The position numbers and the translations under genes are program-made. Below, piece by piece: positions 44,847-52,135 of a stretch of DNA of 52,557 bases. Under the pieces are notes generated by a model. That model was not told where the DNA came from, did no database searches, and was given only the letters and a program-made list of their open reading frames with translations. Each line of letters opens with the position of its first letter. Positions within the stretch are counted from its first letter, which is position 1. The stretch is from contig NZ_FNCG01000028.1 in NCBI RefSeq assembly GCF_900100945.1, forward strand, positions 1-52,557, read 5' to 3'. This DNA comes from Mucilaginibacter gossypii. GTDB lineage: Bacteria; Bacteroidota; Bacteroidia; Sphingobacteriales; Sphingobacteriaceae.

Positions 44847-44874
44847 ACGCTGGTGCACGCGTGCCGCGTGTATC
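44847..44874 (+). repeat. GCTGGTGCACGCG repeat, copy 1
   Basis: ACGCTGGTGCACGCGTGCCG followed by CGTGTATCC. It lies 21 bases after the RAYT 2 stop. Stem CACGCG/CGCGTG, loop TGC. Confidence 0.75.
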
Positions 44875-44895
44875 CTGACTGCAAGTATGTACTAT

Positions 44896-45441
44896 TTATA
44901 AAAACTCAATATCGATTAAACCCTTGCCATCTACATAATCTATCGCGCTTGAATATCGCCAATATGAAGGTTCGGTAACAAAACCGGCTTCCACAGGGTT
45001 ATTATGAATATAATCGGCCTTTTGTTCAATTACCGCTGCAGTCCAAAGTTCGATCGGCTTATTATGATGTTGCCAAAATTGATTCTGTTTAACATTACTA
45101 CTTTTTGAAGCAGCGCGTTTAAACATCCACAACATCCAGTCTCTTCGTGATTCCTGGATGTTTGATGTAATTGTTGCTATAAGTTGTTTAGCCGTGTATT
45201 CTTTAAACCGACCTAAAATAATTTCAGGATTGTTGTTCTTTGCGCTGTAAATTAAATGGATATGACTTGGCATAATACACCAGCAGTATAGTTCCATGCC
45301 TAAATTCTTTTGACAATAGGTAAGGCTTTCAATAATAATTTGATTGTATATAGATCGGATAAATACATCAATCCAATAAACTGTGGCAAAACTTACAAAG
45401 TATAATCCTTCTTTGTTCAAAAACTTGTATTTGCGACTCAT
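44896..45441 (-). CDS. REP-associated tyrosine transposase (Y1/HUH), second type
   Basis: A 181-aa member of the transposase_17 / RAYT group. The HUH site is CIMPSHIHLIYSAK, the probable catalytic tyrosine is in KADYIHNNPVEAGF, and YCQKNLGMELYCWCIM is typical of the central part. It is only distantly similar to the gene at 31597-32202 and has its own type of flanking repeats. The full motif set suggests an active enzyme. Confidence 0.9.
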   Translation of the reverse strand: MSRKYKFLNKEGLYFVSFATVYWIDVFIRSIYNQIIIESLTYCQKNLGMELYCWCIMPSHIHLIYSAKNNNPEIILGRFKEYTAKQLIATITSNIQESRRDWMLWMFKRAASKSSNVKQNQFWQHHNKPIELWTAAVIEQKADYIHNNPVEAGFVTEPSYWRYSSAIDYVDGKGLIDIEFL

Positions 45442-45521
45442 GGATGTTTTAGGTGTATAAAGCTACAATAATAAGGTTCAAATATTAATACACATAATTG
45501 ATTTTGCTGAAAGCATGTTTA

Positions 45522-45550
45522 TGGCTGGTGCACGCGTGTCGCGTGTATCT
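45522..45550 (+). repeat. GCTGGTGCACGCG repeat, copy 2
   Basis: GGCTGGTGCACGCGTGTCGC then GTGTATCT. It is in the same orientation as copy 1. Stem CACGCG/CGCGTG, loop TGT. Confidence 0.75.
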
Positions 45551-45630
45551 AATTTGCTTATAAAGATATGCAGATGACGAGGGATAATGGATTATCGAGC
45601 ATGCAGGCACATATATAGGCAAGCATGACG

Positions 45631-45674
45631 TGTTACTTAGCATGCGGGACACACGCGACACGCGTGCGCCAGCG
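45631..45674 (-). repeat. GCTGGTGCACGCG repeat, copy 3 (inverted) with GCATGCGGG head
   Basis: ACACGCGACACGCGTGCGCC closes with AGCG, the reverse of copy 2. It is preceded by TGTTACTTAGCATGCGGG, a head also found at 49271-49289 and, in its last part, at 47811. The gap 45442-45778 otherwise holds only the methyltransferase terminator. Confidence 0.7.
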
Positions 45675-45732
45675 AAAGGCTGTGGGGAATGTGCTGAGTG
45701 TCGTAAAATCATTTCTGCTTCTCACCAGCAAA

Positions 45733-45760
45733 AAAGGCAACACAAAAATGTGATGCCTTT
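45733..45760 (-). terminator. Intrinsic terminator of the methyltransferase gene
   Basis: Arms AAAGGCAACACA and TGTGATGCCTTT with a 4-base loop and one mismatch; on the minus strand it ends in a T-run, 18 bases after the stop codon. Confidence 0.75.
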
Positions 45761-45778
45761 AAATTAAGCTTAGCCGTG

Positions 45779-46597
45779 CTACTTAACTACCGTAACTTTC
45801 AAAAAGGTAGCCTTTATATTAGTATTTTGCTCCCCGCCCGTGTTTTGGTCATTGAACAAAGCTTCCAGTTCATGTTGCAGTTCGTCACTTTTGTTGTTTT
45901 TTTCGGCAGCTTCAAACGCGTTCATGGTTGGGCCATAATAGTTTTTGAAAACCTGAACAAAGTTGGCCGGAGCGTAAGGAGCCTTAAACGTAAAGGATTC
46001 TTTGGTAAAAGAAATATTTTCTTCATTTATACCGGCACTTTTAAAACGTTCTGTAACGTTTGCTTCAATACCCCATAACATCGGGCTTACAAAACCTTCG
46101 GGCGGTGGCGGCGTATAGGCCGAACTTATCTTAAGGATCTGTGCTACCAGGGTAGGGTCGCCGGGTATCCAGTTACCCATGATTATCCTGCCGCCGGGCC
46201 GGGTTACGCGCACCATTTCTTTAGCTACGTCAAAAGGCTTTGGAGCAAACATTGCTCCGAAAATGCTAACCACAGTGTCAAACGAACCATCTTTTAATTC
46301 GTGAAGGTCGGTCGCGTCTCCCTCATAAAACCTGCATTGACCCAGTCCTTCGGCCTTTGCCCTTGCGTTACCTGCTGCAACAAGGTTAGCGGCTATATCA
46401 ACGCCGGTAACATCTGCGCCCAGCCTGGCTTCCGGTATAGCAGTTGTACCATCACCGCAACCCAGGTCAAGTACCTTCATCCCTTTGGTTATTCCCAGTT
46501 TATTAACCAGTTCCTCGCCGCTTTCGCGCATGGTAGCTGCTACCTGGGTGAAATCACCCTTTTCCCATAGTGCTTTGTTTGGATTCATATTTTTCAT
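45779..46597 (-). CDS. Class I SAM-dependent methyltransferase
   Basis: A 272-aa protein. Motif I is VLDLGCGDGTTA, followed by GVDIAANLV and VRVTRPGGRIIMGNW, typical of the UbiE/SmtA-like group. A second ATG four codons inside is possible. The substrate is unknown. It diverges from an AraC regulator with 144 bases between starts, and TAACTTTG (46652-46645 on the minus strand) could be its -7 element. It is probably regulated by that AraC protein. Confidence 0.88.
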   Translation of the reverse strand: MKNMNPNKALWEKGDFTQVAATMRESGEELVNKLGITKGMKVLDLGCGDGTTAIPEARLGADVTGVDIAANLVAAGNARAKAEGLGQCRFYEGDATDLHELKDGSFDTVVSIFGAMFAPKPFDVAKEMVRVTRPGGRIIMGNWIPGDPTLVAQILKISSAYTPPPPEGFVSPMLWGIEANVTERFKSAGINEENISFTKESFTFKAPYAPANFVQVFKNYYGPTMNAFEAAEKNNKSDELQHELEALFNDQNTGGEQNTNIKATFLKVTVVK

Positions 46598-46741
46598 GGG
46601 TTTAAGTTTTTGATTTGTATTGTGTTATGTTTATGATATTGAAACAAAGTTAATGAGAGCGATAAGAATATTTTTGTCTGAAAAGCCCAGAATAATGACC
46701 TAAAAGTTCAAAATAATTAAATTAGCTTATAGTATTGCGTT

Positions 46742-47611
46742 ATGAATAATTTGTACGACAGGGTGCTGCAACACCCCAACTATTATCGTCAGTTTAATTG
46801 CAACGAGTCGCTGATCACTATATTCAGCTGCCCCGCCGAAGCACGCCTGATGAAGAACAAATTTTCGCCGCTCTGGACCCAACACAATTACCTGTTTTAC
46901 GTAGTGGAGGGTCGGAAGATTTGGCATATCGCCGAAGGATCGTACGATATTGGTGCAGGTAGCTGCGTGTTTATCAGGAAAGGGGCATTCGTACTTGAAC
47001 AATTTTTTGACGAAGGATTTTGCCTGGTACTCTTCTTTATTCCCGACGAGTTTATTTGCCAAACCCTCGGCCAAAAATTTAGCGCGCCTGTGAAAAGCGC
47101 CGGGCACAGGCAGGTGATCACTTTGAATTCCAGCGAAACCCTGGCGGGTTTCTTTCATTCCATGGCTTCCTACTTCGCCGAAGCCAGGGAACCCGCGCAA
47201 TCCCTGTTAGAATTAAAATTTAAGGAACTGATCCTAACTATAGCGGATAATCCCGTTAACAGCGAATTGCTCTCCTACTTTTGCTCACTGGTGAACGAGC
47301 CCCGCGCAATAAGCCTGGAAAGGGTAATGACAGACAATTACCGTTACAATTTAAAACTGGAGCAATTTGCTCAATTAACCAACCGCAGTCTTTCGGCATT
47401 TAAAAGAGATTTTCAGGCAACCTTTAACAGTACGCCCGGCAAGTGGTTATTAGAAAAGCGTCTGCAATACGCCAGGAGCCTGCTGAGCATGTACAGTGAA
47501 AAAACGATAAGCGACGTGGCTTTTGAAAGCGGATTTGAAACCACAGCCCACTTCAGCAGATCATTTAAGCAACGTTTTGGCGTTACGCCATCTTCGGTAG
47601 GCAACAGTTAA
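46742..47611 (+). CDS. AraC-family transcriptional regulator
   Basis: A 289-aa protein with an N-terminal cupin-like part of the AraC_N_2/ExsA type (about 15-130: GRKIWHIAEGSYDIGAGSCV) and a C-terminal helix-turn-helix pair (about 190-285: TNRSLSAFKRDFQATFNSTP, VAFESGFETTAHFSRSFKQR). It diverges from the methyltransferase gene and probably controls it. The inducer is unknown. Confidence 0.88.
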   Translation: MNNLYDRVLQHPNYYRQFNCNESLITIFSCPAEARLMKNKFSPLWTQHNYLFYVVEGRKIWHIAEGSYDIGAGSCVFIRKGAFVLEQFFDEGFCLVLFFIPDEFICQTLGQKFSAPVKSAGHRQVITLNSSETLAGFFHSMASYFAEAREPAQSLLELKFKELILTIADNPVNSELLSYFCSLVNEPRAISLERVMTDNYRYNLKLEQFAQLTNRSLSAFKRDFQATFNSTPGKWLLEKRLQYARSLLSMYSEKTISDVAFESGFETTAHFSRSFKQRFGVTPSSVGNS

Positions 47612-47810
47612 ATCTCTCTGCAGATGCGAATGGAATAAAGCCTGCTGATTTTGATATGTTGCTAAAGGGCCTGCCCGGGACAATATACCTTTTGGGCAGT
47701 TTACCAACCGCCGGTTTAGCGACGTATATTTATTGCTTATGTTAGGATTTGCTTGCGGTGGCGGGGAGGCATGGCTGATACTTTATTGCAGATGCGTTGT
47801 TTTATACCTT

Positions 47811-47882
47811 GCATGCGGGCTACAAGGCACAACCTTGCGGCAGCGTTCCCGATTTTTTTGCTACCGCATGGCTGTGCCTTGT
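47811..47882. repeat. Palindrome with GCATGCGGG head
   Basis: Arms at 47822-47843 and 47861-47882 (ACAAGGCACAACCTTGCGG and a partly matching complement) pair at 19 of 22 positions. The head GCATGCGGG and the end TGCGGCAGCG are shared with the repeat at 45641-45674, but the inner stem differs (CAAGG/CCTTG against CGCG/CGCG). The gap 47612-48039 holds this and the palindrome at 47951; an open frame crossing it is not considered a gene. Confidence 0.6.
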
Positions 47883-47950
47883 GGTAAATATGCTATGTCT
47901 CGAATTTGGCTTCGGCAGCAGGGAACCTGGCTGGATATTTTAATGAATAT

Positions 47951-47996
47951 TTCCTTGATATGCAATCATCTTATTAATGAAGTGCATATCAAGGAA
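47951..47996. repeat. Perfect 14-base inverted repeat
   Basis: TTCCTTGATATGCA (47951-47964) and TGCATATCAAGGAA (47983-47996) with an 18-base loop. It lies between the AraC gene and the end of the small membrane operon; there is no T-run, so it is not a clear terminator. It may be a protein-binding site. Confidence 0.65.
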
Positions 47997-48039
47997 TATG
48001 GTACTTACCCTATGATTTACATGGATAGAAAAAAAGTAT

Positions 48040-48573
48040 TTAAGCCATACAACTCGAATCGAATTTGCTCTCTGCTTGCTTGAACAGATCAAGTTTTTTT
48101 ATCCAATTTTTAACTCTGTATAACCCGATAAATACTAATAGTTTTAATATACCTTTTATTAAAAGGTAGAGAAGTCGCATTTTAAAAAAAGGAACAGTTT
48201 CAAGTGAATAATAAACGCCTTTAGCATAACTCTTTTTAAATTCCTCTGTTTTAGAATTGGTTATCTTCTTTTCGAATTTTGCTTCGGAATAAATTGTATT
48301 TGTTATTACTACCTTAGCAATTGGAAAAAACTTCTTATGTATTTTGGAGAAATGATCAATTGATTGATTATGAACGTGTAATAAGTCTTTCAATTCCTGG
48401 TATAGAGTCTTATCTATAGTTTCAGCATTTTCGAACATATACATTGTAAGTTCGTGTTTACTTTGACGAAATTGATAGATCGATTTATCTATGTAATACT
48501 TGTTTTTTAGCCTGAAATTTATGTAACCTGCTATTAGGGTTAGAAAAATAGCGTAAATAGTAACTGTTGTCAT
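48040..48573 (-). CDS. Hypothetical membrane protein (177 aa), second gene of a two-gene unit
   Basis: A protein with an N-terminal membrane helix (TIYAIFLTLIAGYI), a long charged helical middle (about 25-125) and a second hydrophobic segment near residues 133-152 (LLYLLIKGILKLLVFIGLY). No family recognised. It starts 4 bases after the stop of the 83-aa gene, so the two are almost certainly co-expressed. Codon use is more A/T-rich than in the surrounding genes, which suggests acquisition. Confidence 0.7.
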   Translation of the reverse strand: MTTVTIYAIFLTLIAGYINFRLKNKYYIDKSIYQFRQSKHELTMYMFENAETIDKTLYQELKDLLHVHNQSIDHFSKIHKKFFPIAKVVITNTIYSEAKFEKKITNSKTEEFKKSYAKGVYYSLETVPFFKMRLLYLLIKGILKLLVFIGLYRVKNWIKKLDLFKQAESKFDSSCMA

Positions 48574-48577
48574 AACT

Positions 48578-48829
48578 TTATTTTCCTTTCGATCTTAATT
48601 GTGCAATCAATTTTAAATTTATTGCTTCTAATTCGGTTGTCCTTTTAACAAGTCTGTCAATTTCCTCTTTTTTATCTTTTACATTGCTTTTATACCACCA
48701 CCATTGTAAAAAGAGTACTATAATTAAAAAAAAAACAGATAATCCTAAGAACGGCCCATACTGCTTATAAATTGTATCCCAAGATGGTAAATTTGACAAA
48801 GGATTACCACCTTCTAATAATAATTGCAT
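48578..48829 (-). CDS. Small membrane/coiled-coil protein (83 aa), first gene of a two-gene unit
   Basis: A short N-terminal part is followed by one membrane helix (about 26-46: FLGLSVFFLIIVLFLQWWWY) and a C-terminal coiled coil (KKEEIDRLVKRTTELEAINL). This is a layout seen in small phage or toxin-like membrane proteins, but I recognise no family. A consensus promoter lies 25 bases upstream, and the next gene starts 4 bases downstream. Confidence 0.7.
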   Translation of the reverse strand: MQLLLEGGNPLSNLPSWDTIYKQYGPFLGLSVFFLIIVLFLQWWWYKSNVKDKKEEIDRLVKRTTELEAINLKLIAQLRSKGK

Positions 48830-48854
48830 TAAAGTCTTGATCAGTTAATGTGTG

Positions 48855-48883
48855 CAAATCTAATAAATATTTGGTCTTTCAAA
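48855..48883 (-). promoter_or_regulatory. Promoter of the two-gene membrane unit
   Basis: On the minus strand TTTG (48883-48880), 17 bases, TAGATTTG (48862-48855), both exact matches to the Bacteroidota consensus, 25 bases before the ATG at 48829. Confidence 0.6.
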
Positions 48884-48986
48884 GTAACTATATACTATTT
48901 GTTTACTCTTAGTCAACACTTTAGTAACATGTATGCCCGTGAATTGTTGGCCGGTTAATTAATTAAAAAGTAACTAAATACTACTT
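48881..48986. repeat. Near-direct repeat AAAGTAACTAWATACTAYTT
   Basis: 20-base units at 48881-48900 and 48967-48986 agree at 17 or 18 positions. The first overlaps the -33 region of the membrane operon promoter. The remaining gap 48987-49382 is A/T-rich and shows only the repeat head at 49271-49289 (TGTTACTTAGCATGTGGGG), with no gene. Confidence 0.4.
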
Positions 48987-49382
48987 CTCGATCGGAAATG
49001 GGGAGGGCGTGGAGGAAAGGTATTTTCCGTTATTGACAGCATAGAAATGTTGCCTGACAAAGGAAGTGGCAAAGTTGAGGTAATCTTCATGGCTTTAAGG
49101 TTTATGCACTAAATCTCATTATAAAATTTAACATTTACAAGGTTACAAGTGTTTTTATTTTAATGCTTTAGGCATGTTATATTAATACGCTACTCTTAAT
49201 GGAAAAGTATAAAGCTTAGTGAGATAAGAGGTGTTGCTAAGTATTAAGGACATAACGACGAGGAATTGCTTGTTACTTAGCATGTGGGGTATTTTAGGGA
49301 ATGGATAAATGATTGCTGTTAATACAGTTATTCACAAAGAATATAAGCGAAAGCTTGTATCTTCGACTCACCTGAATTTTAT

Positions 49383-50846
49383 ATGAGTGAGATATATCAA
49401 GCGGCTTCTTTAACGGAGGCCCTGCAAATGGCACAAGCATTTAAAGTTGCCGGAACCTATGATCTTTTCCGCGGGCAGGCCCAGAACTGGCCGGTCATGT
49501 CTTCGCTGAGCAGGCTGTTGCCAGACCCCGATCCGGAGATCCAAAAGCAATTGGAGCGGTTGTTCCTGTTCTTTGATTCAAGCCCCGCGCTCAGGAAATA
49601 CAAGGCTGATATTGATTGGTTCTGGGCGGTGGCACAACACTACGGCCTCAAGACGAACTATATCGACTTCACCGATAGCCCGGAAGTGGCCGCCTATTTT
49701 GCAACGAATTCCAAAGACAATATTCCGGGTAAAGATGCCGTGCTCATCTGCCTGAATGAAGCGGACTGGACGTTATTCATGTCGGGTATGAAGGGATATT
49801 TTGAGGAGGAGAAGGTGATCACCCCTTATATCGCCCGAATCGATGTCGACAATCTGTGGCGCCTCCAAGCGCAGCAGGGTTGTTTTATGTTCACGCCGTA
49901 CAGCCATGTCGAATTCTTTTACGACTTCGACCGGATCCTATTCCCTTATAGTGAACCTTACGCCGCTATCCGCAACGGTCATATCTATCCGCAGCGCAAA
50001 AGCGAACTGGAGCAACTATTAGATCATTACTTTAATATGGAGGAACTCATCAAGGGCGGCAAGCGGATGAGAAAGTTCGCCGAAGAAATCAATATGCCGA
50101 TCAGTCATATTGGCGGGCTGGAATTCGATCACTATTTCAAAAGGAAGCAAAAGCATAAAAGCTGGCGTTCGGCGGAATTCAAAAGCTGGGACCTTCCGCT
50201 GGTGGAACGCTGGAATCCCGGTAAAGGGGTCCGGTTGCGACTGAGCTATGATAATGGACTACAGGCTGCGGCACAGCAGGAAAGCATCGGGCAACAGCTT
50301 GCCGACCTATTCCAAAAAAGGAAGGTCGACCGGACGAAGCCGGTAAAATTCAATCTCGATCCGATAATAGGAATTGTTGGTAATTTCCTGAAAAAGATTG
50401 AATTGTGCTGTAGTCGGGCTTGGGAAGGCATGCGCAATCTACCCTTCTCGGACGCGGAGATCATCCAGATTATCAGCCAAGTCATCGTCGCGGGTGTCAC
50501 CGAGGAGCTTACAGGCAGGGTGTTTTCATTTTCAGGTGAAAAGTTGCTCCAACTGGAGATGACCAACGAATACGGCAATATCAGCAGATGCCAGGTTTCA
50601 CCTTCCGTGATCCTTTCCGCTATCCGGGCCGATCTGTTCGATATCCTTTCTGACAACGCACCGAAGGTATTGCAGCCAGAGATTCTGTTGCACATCAATG
50701 ATCCCTACCTACTCTTCGATTTCCATTTATTGCTGGCGGTATTCAAAAAAGAGATCATCTTTTCTCAGTTGTTGCTGCAGCAGGAGAATGACCATCCGGT
50801 GATCTTCTTTACGCCCGCCCAGATCAATGTGCTGGGATATGCCTGA
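49383..50846 (+). CDS. FRG-domain protein
   Basis: A 487-aa protein. The FRG domain (about 15-215) has the naming motif LFRGQAQNWP (FRG at 29-31) and the second motif AQHYGLKTNYIDFTDSP (84-100) followed by AAYFAT. FRG domains often occur in proteins of phage defence or inter-bacterial conflict loci; the activity is not established to my knowledge. The C-terminal half (about 290-487) resembles nothing I know. Codon choice is richer in G/C-ending codons than in the preceding membrane genes. It has no clear operon partner. Confidence 0.85.
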   Translation: MSEIYQAASLTEALQMAQAFKVAGTYDLFRGQAQNWPVMSSLSRLLPDPDPEIQKQLERLFLFFDSSPALRKYKADIDWFWAVAQHYGLKTNYIDFTDSPEVAAYFATNSKDNIPGKDAVLICLNEADWTLFMSGMKGYFEEEKVITPYIARIDVDNLWRLQAQQGCFMFTPYSHVEFFYDFDRILFPYSEPYAAIRNGHIYPQRKSELEQLLDHYFNMEELIKGGKRMRKFAEEINMPISHIGGLEFDHYFKRKQKHKSWRSAEFKSWDLPLVERWNPGKGVRLRLSYDNGLQAAAQQESIGQQLADLFQKRKVDRTKPVKFNLDPIIGIVGNFLKKIELCCSRAWEGMRNLPFSDAEIIQIISQVIVAGVTEELTGRVFSFSGEKLLQLEMTNEYGNISRCQVSPSVILSAIRADLFDILSDNAPKVLQPEILLHINDPYLLFDFHLLLAVFKKEIIFSQLLLQQENDHPVIFFTPAQINVLGYA

Positions 50847-51021
50847 GTGAATTTCCATCGTCCGGTCAAGGGTCAATCTTTGACCGCAATATAGTGTAAG
50901 TAACCCCGTTACAGCAAGCGTCACGTCTGTGCTCACATTGCAGAGAATGGCATAAAGCCCACAAGCGAGGATGCTTGCGATAGCATAGGAAAGCTTGCGG
51001 GAGCGTAATTAGAAAAATTCA

Positions 51022-52098
51022 TCATCCCTCCGCCACCCCCAACACCCTATTAACCGCCGATAAACTCATCTCCAGCCTGCCGGCAATCTGCCTTTGACTC
51101 AGGCCCTGTTTATGAAGCGCCAGCACATCGGCGGCGCGGCGTTGGCGTTCTACCTGGCTGTAACGGCGCAGGTGTTTAACCTCGTTATCGGTATGGGAGA
51201 ATACAAACTGCAAAAAGCCGTTTAGCCTTTCCAGCCGGCCGAGGCATACGTTATGGCTGCCGTACATTTCAGCGGTGCTGCGTTGTTTCACCTGCTTGAG
51301 GTAGCGGTAGCAGGGCAGGGTTTGGCTTTCGGCCATGGCAAAGGCGCTGTCGGCAAAGTTGATGAGCATTTTGCTGCCCTGGAGGTCGTTACGGGTAATG
51401 GGCAGTGAAGGGTTGCGTTTAGGGGTGTGGGCCAGCACCAGGATGCTGAGGCCATGCCGGGTTTTAAGCAGTTTGAGCTGTTTCATGAGCGAGAGGGCCT
51501 GGCTGCTGCGTTCGGTACCGTTGCGCAGGCAGGTAATATTATCAATAATGAGCACCCTGGCATCGGTACGTTTAATAGCGCGACTAAGCGCGTGGGTTAT
51601 AAACTCATCAAAAGTTTTAAAATCTTGCGGCAGGCCGGTCATCTGGTTAAACTCACCCCGGTAAAAATTTTCGTGAAAGGTGTGGGTGGTGCTGCCGTCG
51701 GTATAGCGCTGTTCAAATTGTTTGCCGGTTAGTTCAAAATCAATGTAGAGGACCGGGCAGGGTTCGGCATCCATTTTAAAAGGTGTGATGGCTTTGCCGC
51801 GGGTAATGCTGTCGCCCAGTTGTACGGCCAGTAAACTTTTGCCCATGTTGGTATCGGCAAACAGGATACACAGCTCACCTTCAAGCCAAAATTCGCCGAA
51901 CAGCATCCGGGGCGTTTGGCGTTCGCGTTCCATCTCCATCCATGTACTGGCCTGGTGAATAATAAAAGCATCGGGAGGGATAGCGTCAGGGTCATAAACT
52001 CTCGGGCGGATCCCTCTTTTAGCGTCTCTTCGCGCCGCCTCGCGCACATCGGCGCGGATCATTTCCACAACCAGTGGTCGTCCATTTTTTTCAATCAT
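51022..52098 (-). CDS. RepA-like AAA/RecA-fold ATPase with C-terminal HTH
   Basis: A 358-aa protein. The Walker A-like loop is ADTNMGKS (81-88; the first glycine of the consensus is alanine), Walker B is RVLIIDN (181-187), and ILVLAHTPKR holds a sensor-type histidine. This matches the RepA/RecA-like ATPases of plasmids and integrative elements. The last 30 residues (LSQRQIAGRLEMSLSAVNRV) form a resolvase-type helix-turn-helix. It suggests a mobile-element replication or mobilisation gene left in the chromosome. The IS1595 end lies about 35 bases upstream of its start. Confidence 0.82.
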   Translation of the reverse strand: MIEKNGRPLVVEMIRADVREAARRDAKRGIRPRVYDPDAIPPDAFIIHQASTWMEMERERQTPRMLFGEFWLEGELCILFADTNMGKSLLAVQLGDSITRGKAITPFKMDAEPCPVLYIDFELTGKQFEQRYTDGSTTHTFHENFYRGEFNQMTGLPQDFKTFDEFITHALSRAIKRTDARVLIIDNITCLRNGTERSSQALSLMKQLKLLKTRHGLSILVLAHTPKRNPSLPITRNDLQGSKMLINFADSAFAMAESQTLPCYRYLKQVKQRSTAEMYGSHNVCLGRLERLNGFLQFVFSHTDNEVKHLRRYSQVERQRRAADVLALHKQGLSQRQIAGRLEMSLSAVNRVLGVAEG

Positions 52099-52135
52099 AG
52101 CGTTATGTCGTTGATAAATTAAAGCTTGGTGTTTA

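Larger units (their letters stand above)
44847..45674. mobile_element. RAYT unit 2: transposase gene with GCTGGTGCACGCG repeats
   Basis: The transposase gene 44896-45441 has one repeat copy on its left (44847-44874) and two on its right (45522-45550 direct, 45646-45674 inverted). Each contains the small hairpin CACGCG-N3-CGCGTG. The right pair forms a larger inverted repeat. None of these sequences resembles the repeats of RAYT unit 1. Confidence 0.7.

Noticed and set aside
45485..45712. 75-aa minus-strand open frame between RAYT 2 and the methyltransferase
   Set aside because: It lies across the GCTGGTGCACGCG repeats; the apparent protein is translated repeat.
47733..48083. 116-aa cysteine- and tryptophan-rich open frame after the AraC gene
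   Set aside because: It crosses two palindromes and overlaps the end of the 177-aa membrane gene on the other strand; composition is unlike a protein. Considered chance.
50880..50936. Short resemblance on the minus strand to the IS1595 transposase (GTGAGCACAGA, then TGTAACGG)
   Set aside because: Only 11 and 8 matching bases, and the reading frame diverges at once. Too short to call a transposase remnant, though a genome-wide repeat search could revive it.
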